36,503 bases of DNA, taken from assembly GCA_023384095.1 (NCBI GenBank), contig JAHDXT010000041.1, positions 1 through 36,503 on the forward strand. Direction: 5' to 3'. Every line of letters begins with the position of its first letter. Within the stretch, counting starts at the first letter, position 1. Positions 34,658-36,503 of this stretch are shown here, one piece after another. The stretch comes from Hyphomicrobiaceae bacterium (GTDB lineage: Bacteria > Pseudomonadota > Alphaproteobacteria > Rhizobiales > Hyphomicrobiaceae). The notes beneath the pieces are model-generated. The model had not been told where the DNA came from. It saw only the letters and a list, made by a program, of their open reading frames with translations, and made no database searches. The translations under genes were made by a program, and so were the position numbers.

Positions 34658-34692
34658 TGCTTCGACCATACTCGCTGCCGGGAGGTCATGGC

Positions 34693-35316
34693 ATGTTCGG
34701 CCTCGACTATCAGATGGATCTGGCGCGGGCTTGGGGCGATGCTGCATTCGGCTGCATGACAGCCGCGGCGCAGGTCTCGACAGCACTGTTCGGCATGAGC
34801 GCGACCGCCAGGCCGGCGCACCCCGCGCAGCCGTTCTCCAGGCGCGTGCAGGTTTCGCGCGGCGGGTCCCCGCAGTCGGGCGCCTCCTGGTACCGCGCAC
34901 CGCAATCCAACCCGTTCGATGTCACAATGATCGGCATGGCCTGGCCGTTTCCGCTCACGACGCCGTCGATCCAGCCGGTACCCGCGATGCTGCAAGCACT
35001 TCAATTCTGGACGAGCCTGTTCGGGCTGCCGATGACCGCAACGTCCGCCATGCCAGCCGGCTGGCCGGGATGGCCGTATCCGGTGAGCTGGCCGATGCCG
35101 GTCCTGCCCTGGACGATCGGGATGGACGCTGCGGCCCTGATGGGGACCAGGTCTTCACCGGCCAGCCACGCACCGTTTGCAACCTATCGCTCGGACAGCG
35201 GCCACGCGGTCGCGCAGATCACATTTCCCAACAGTATCGTGGCCGCCGTCGCCGTGCCGTCGGCCGCGGCGCCATTGCTCGACCACTTGTTCGCCTGGCC
35301 GCTGATGCTGAGCTGA
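34693..35316 (+). CDS. Trp/Met/Pro-rich protein, candidate polyhydroxyalkanoate granule protein
   Basis: 207 residues with no signal peptide. The N-terminal 40 residues are an amphipathic helix candidate (DYQMDLARAWGDAAFGCMTAAA), resembling the opening of phasin-like proteins. The middle and C-terminal half (about 75-160) is unusually rich in Trp, Met, Pro and Phe (for example GWPGWPYPVSWPMPVLPW). Such a surface-seeking composition suits binding to a hydrophobic inclusion. The ATG at 34693 follows GGGAGG. The upstream operators support control by a PhaR-type repressor. Function is inferred from composition and control region only. A membrane- or envelope-associated protein is the alternative. 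Confidence 0.65.
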   Translation: MFGLDYQMDLARAWGDAAFGCMTAAAQVSTALFGMSATARPAHPAQPFSRRVQVSRGGSPQSGASWYRAPQSNPFDVTMIGMAWPFPLTTPSIQPVPAMLQALQFWTSLFGLPMTATSAMPAGWPGWPYPVSWPMPVLPWTIGMDAAALMGTRSSPASHAPFATYRSDSGHAVAQITFPNSIVAAVAVPSAAAPLLDHLFAWPLMLS

Positions 35317-35343
35317 CCCCGGGGCCGGCGCTTTTCGGGCAGA

Positions 35344-35706
35344 TTACTTCTTTGCGGGCACGGCGGCAGCAGCAGCCGGCTTAAGAGCGGGCGCTTTCGC
35401 CACCGATTTCGGCTGCAGCCGGCAGTATGCCTTCACCTGCCGGCCGTCCTTCCGCTTCGTCGCCGCCACCCAGATGCACTCGGCCTTGGCCGCGCAAAGC
35501 TTCTGCTCGAGGTCCTTGCAGGGCGAGACCGGCTTCGTGCCCTTGCCCGGCTCGGCAGCGGGCGCGGAGGTGTTGGCCTTCGCGGCGGGCGGAGCCGCGA
35601 CAGGCTTGGCCGGCGCGGATGGCGGTTGCTGGGCTGCAGCGGATGTAATGAGGCCGAGTGCAAACATCCCGGCTGCCAGGCTCCTGGCCCAGATATCGAT
35701 CCTCAC
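35344..35706 (-). CDS. Small secreted Cys-containing protein
   Basis: 120 residues. Signal peptide about 1-25 (cleavage after SAAA). An Ala/Pro/Lys-rich linker (about 26-60) is followed by a compact motif with four cysteines (SPCKDLEQKLCAAKAECIW and AYCRL). An Ala/Lys-rich tail ends the protein. The cysteines probably form two disulfides. The GTG at 35706 has GGGGGAG six bases upstream. It lies 39 bases downstream of the isomerase-like gene on the same strand, possibly one transcript. No function recognised. Confidence 0.72.
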   Translation of the reverse strand: MRIDIWARSLAAGMFALGLITSAAAQQPPSAPAKPVAAPPAAKANTSAPAAEPGKGTKPVSPCKDLEQKLCAAKAECIWVAATKRKDGRQVKAYCRLQPKSVAKAPALKPAAAAAVPAKK

Positions 35707-35745
35707 GACAGTCTCCCCCCGTCGGTGTCACTGACGAGAGTTTTA

Positions 35746-36390
35746 TCAACTCGTCCCGGCACCGATCCTCGTCGGGCTCGGAAGAACATTTGTTCCCGGA
35801 TGGGCGGCCCAGCCGACGGCCTGCTCCAGCCGGTCGTCGCCCCAGAACAGCTCTCCGTCCTCGGCGATGAACGTCGGGGCGCCGAAGATGCCGCGTGTTG
35901 CCGCCTCGGCCGTCTGATCCTTGAGGCGCTGCTTGACCGCCGCGTCCTCGGCGCTCTGTATCATCTGCTCTGCATCGAGACCCAGCGCGGAGAGCACATC
36001 GGCGAGCACGGCGCGGTCGAAGATGTCGGCGCCGCGCGCGAACTCCGCCTCGAAGACCGCGCGCGTGAACGGCTCGATCCAGCCATTCTCGGCGCCGACC
36101 AGGGCCAATCTCGCGGCCCTCAGTCCGTTGGCCGGGAATGTCGGCGGCATCATGAACGACAGCCCGCGCCCCGCCGCCAGCCGCTGCATGTCGCGGACCA
36201 TATAGCGCCCCTTCGCCGGGTAGATGTTGAACGGCGAGGTCTCCCAGCCTTGCGACTTGAAGATCGGCCCGAGCAGGAACGGCCGCCAGACCACCTCGAC
36301 GCCCGCCCGCTCCGCCATTTCCGCGATGCGCATCGCGGAGAGGTAGGAGTAGTTCGAGGCGAGCTCGTACCAGAATTCCAGACGCGGCAT
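35746..36390 (-). CDS. 2-hydroxychromene-2-carboxylate isomerase family protein (DsbA-like kappa-GST fold)
   Basis: 214 residues. The start MPRLEFWYELASNYSYLSA has the Ser-rich active-site turn of the family in place of the CxxC of DsbA, so glutathione-dependent isomerase chemistry is expected rather than disulfide formation. Other blocks: VVWRPFLLGPIFKSQGW, KGRYMVRDMQRLA, and the cis-Pro region GIFGAPTFIAEDGELFWGDDRL. The reference enzyme acts in naphthalene breakdown. No other aromatic-degradation gene is nearby, so the true substrate may be different. GGAGG lies eight bases before the ATG. The 113 bases beyond it to the window end contain nothing I can identify. Confidence 0.88.
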   Translation of the reverse strand: MPRLEFWYELASNYSYLSAMRIAEMAERAGVEVVWRPFLLGPIFKSQGWETSPFNIYPAKGRYMVRDMQRLAAGRGLSFMMPPTFPANGLRAARLALVGAENGWIEPFTRAVFEAEFARGADIFDRAVLADVLSALGLDAEQMIQSAEDAAVKQRLKDQTAEAATRGIFGAPTFIAEDGELFWGDDRLEQAVGWAAHPGTNVLPSPTRIGAGTS

Positions 36391-36503
36391 TCTCGTAGCC
36401 TCCAGTGGCCTCGGAGGATGCGACGGTCATGCCCGACCAACGCGCCTCTGTCGGCAGCTTTTGATCTTGTCCGGTTCTCGTAGCACACGAGTTGTCCGCT
36501 GCT

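Overview
The window is a GC-rich (roughly two thirds G+C by eye), densely coded chromosomal stretch of an alphaproteobacterium, most likely of the order Hyphomicrobiales (Rhizobiales). The pointers are an OlsB-type ornithine acyltransferase, ccmABCDG divergent from acnA, DUF2794 and DUF1223 proteins, a 2-hydroxychromene-2-carboxylate isomerase-like protein, and REP-type intergenic repeats. I cannot name a genus. No rRNA, tRNA, CRISPR array, transposase, integrase or phage gene was seen; this reads as core chromosome with an envelope-polysaccharide locus at its left end.

Region 1 (1-9064) is a polysaccharide secretion locus. A minus-strand pair encodes a small exported FecR-like protein and an O-antigen-ligase/polymerase-type membrane protein. 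Divergent from it is a five-gene operon: PHP-type tyrosine phosphatase (CpsB/YwqE type), Wza-like export lipoprotein, Wzc/GumC-like tyrosine autokinase with a Gly-Tyr tail, a J-domain protein, and a membrane-anchored TPR/jelly-roll protein. The last three genes are joined by TGATG stop/start overlaps. The divergent intergenic region carries a promoter-like sequence for each side, each containing a perfect palindrome.

Region 2 (9065-15012) holds a small secreted protein, a membrane protein, an alpha-methylacyl-CoA racemase-like enzyme with its three catalytic residues, a hybrid sensor kinase, and OlsB (ornithine-lipid synthesis). Region 3 (15004-18098, minus strand) is the cytochrome c maturation operon ccmABCDG, with a large double palindrome between ccmB and ccmC. 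It is divergent from acnA (aconitase), which ends in a strong intrinsic terminator.

Region 4 (21133-26313) carries a DUF1223 protein, htpG, a DUF2794 protein with a TTG start, a GNAT acetyltransferase and a Bax-inhibitor-1 family membrane protein. Region 5 (26481-30545) is the conserved ybbP-ybbA / tesA divergent block (ABC transporter and GDSL esterase). Region 6 (30778-36503) has a short GH1-like glycosidase, a 540-base gap with REP repeats, rlmN, two tandem paralogous membrane proteins, a Trp/Met/Pro-rich protein, a small secreted Cys-containing protein and a DsbA-family isomerase.

The most interesting unexplained signal is upstream of the Trp/Met/Pro-rich protein at 34693. Two TGC-N3-GCA palindromes, 20 bases apart centre to centre, overlap a well-formed promoter. 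They resemble binding sites of PhaR, the polyhydroxyalkanoate-responsive repressor, which suggests an undescribed storage-granule protein. The second is a polysaccharide operon that includes a J-domain co-chaperone and a TPR/jelly-roll protein.
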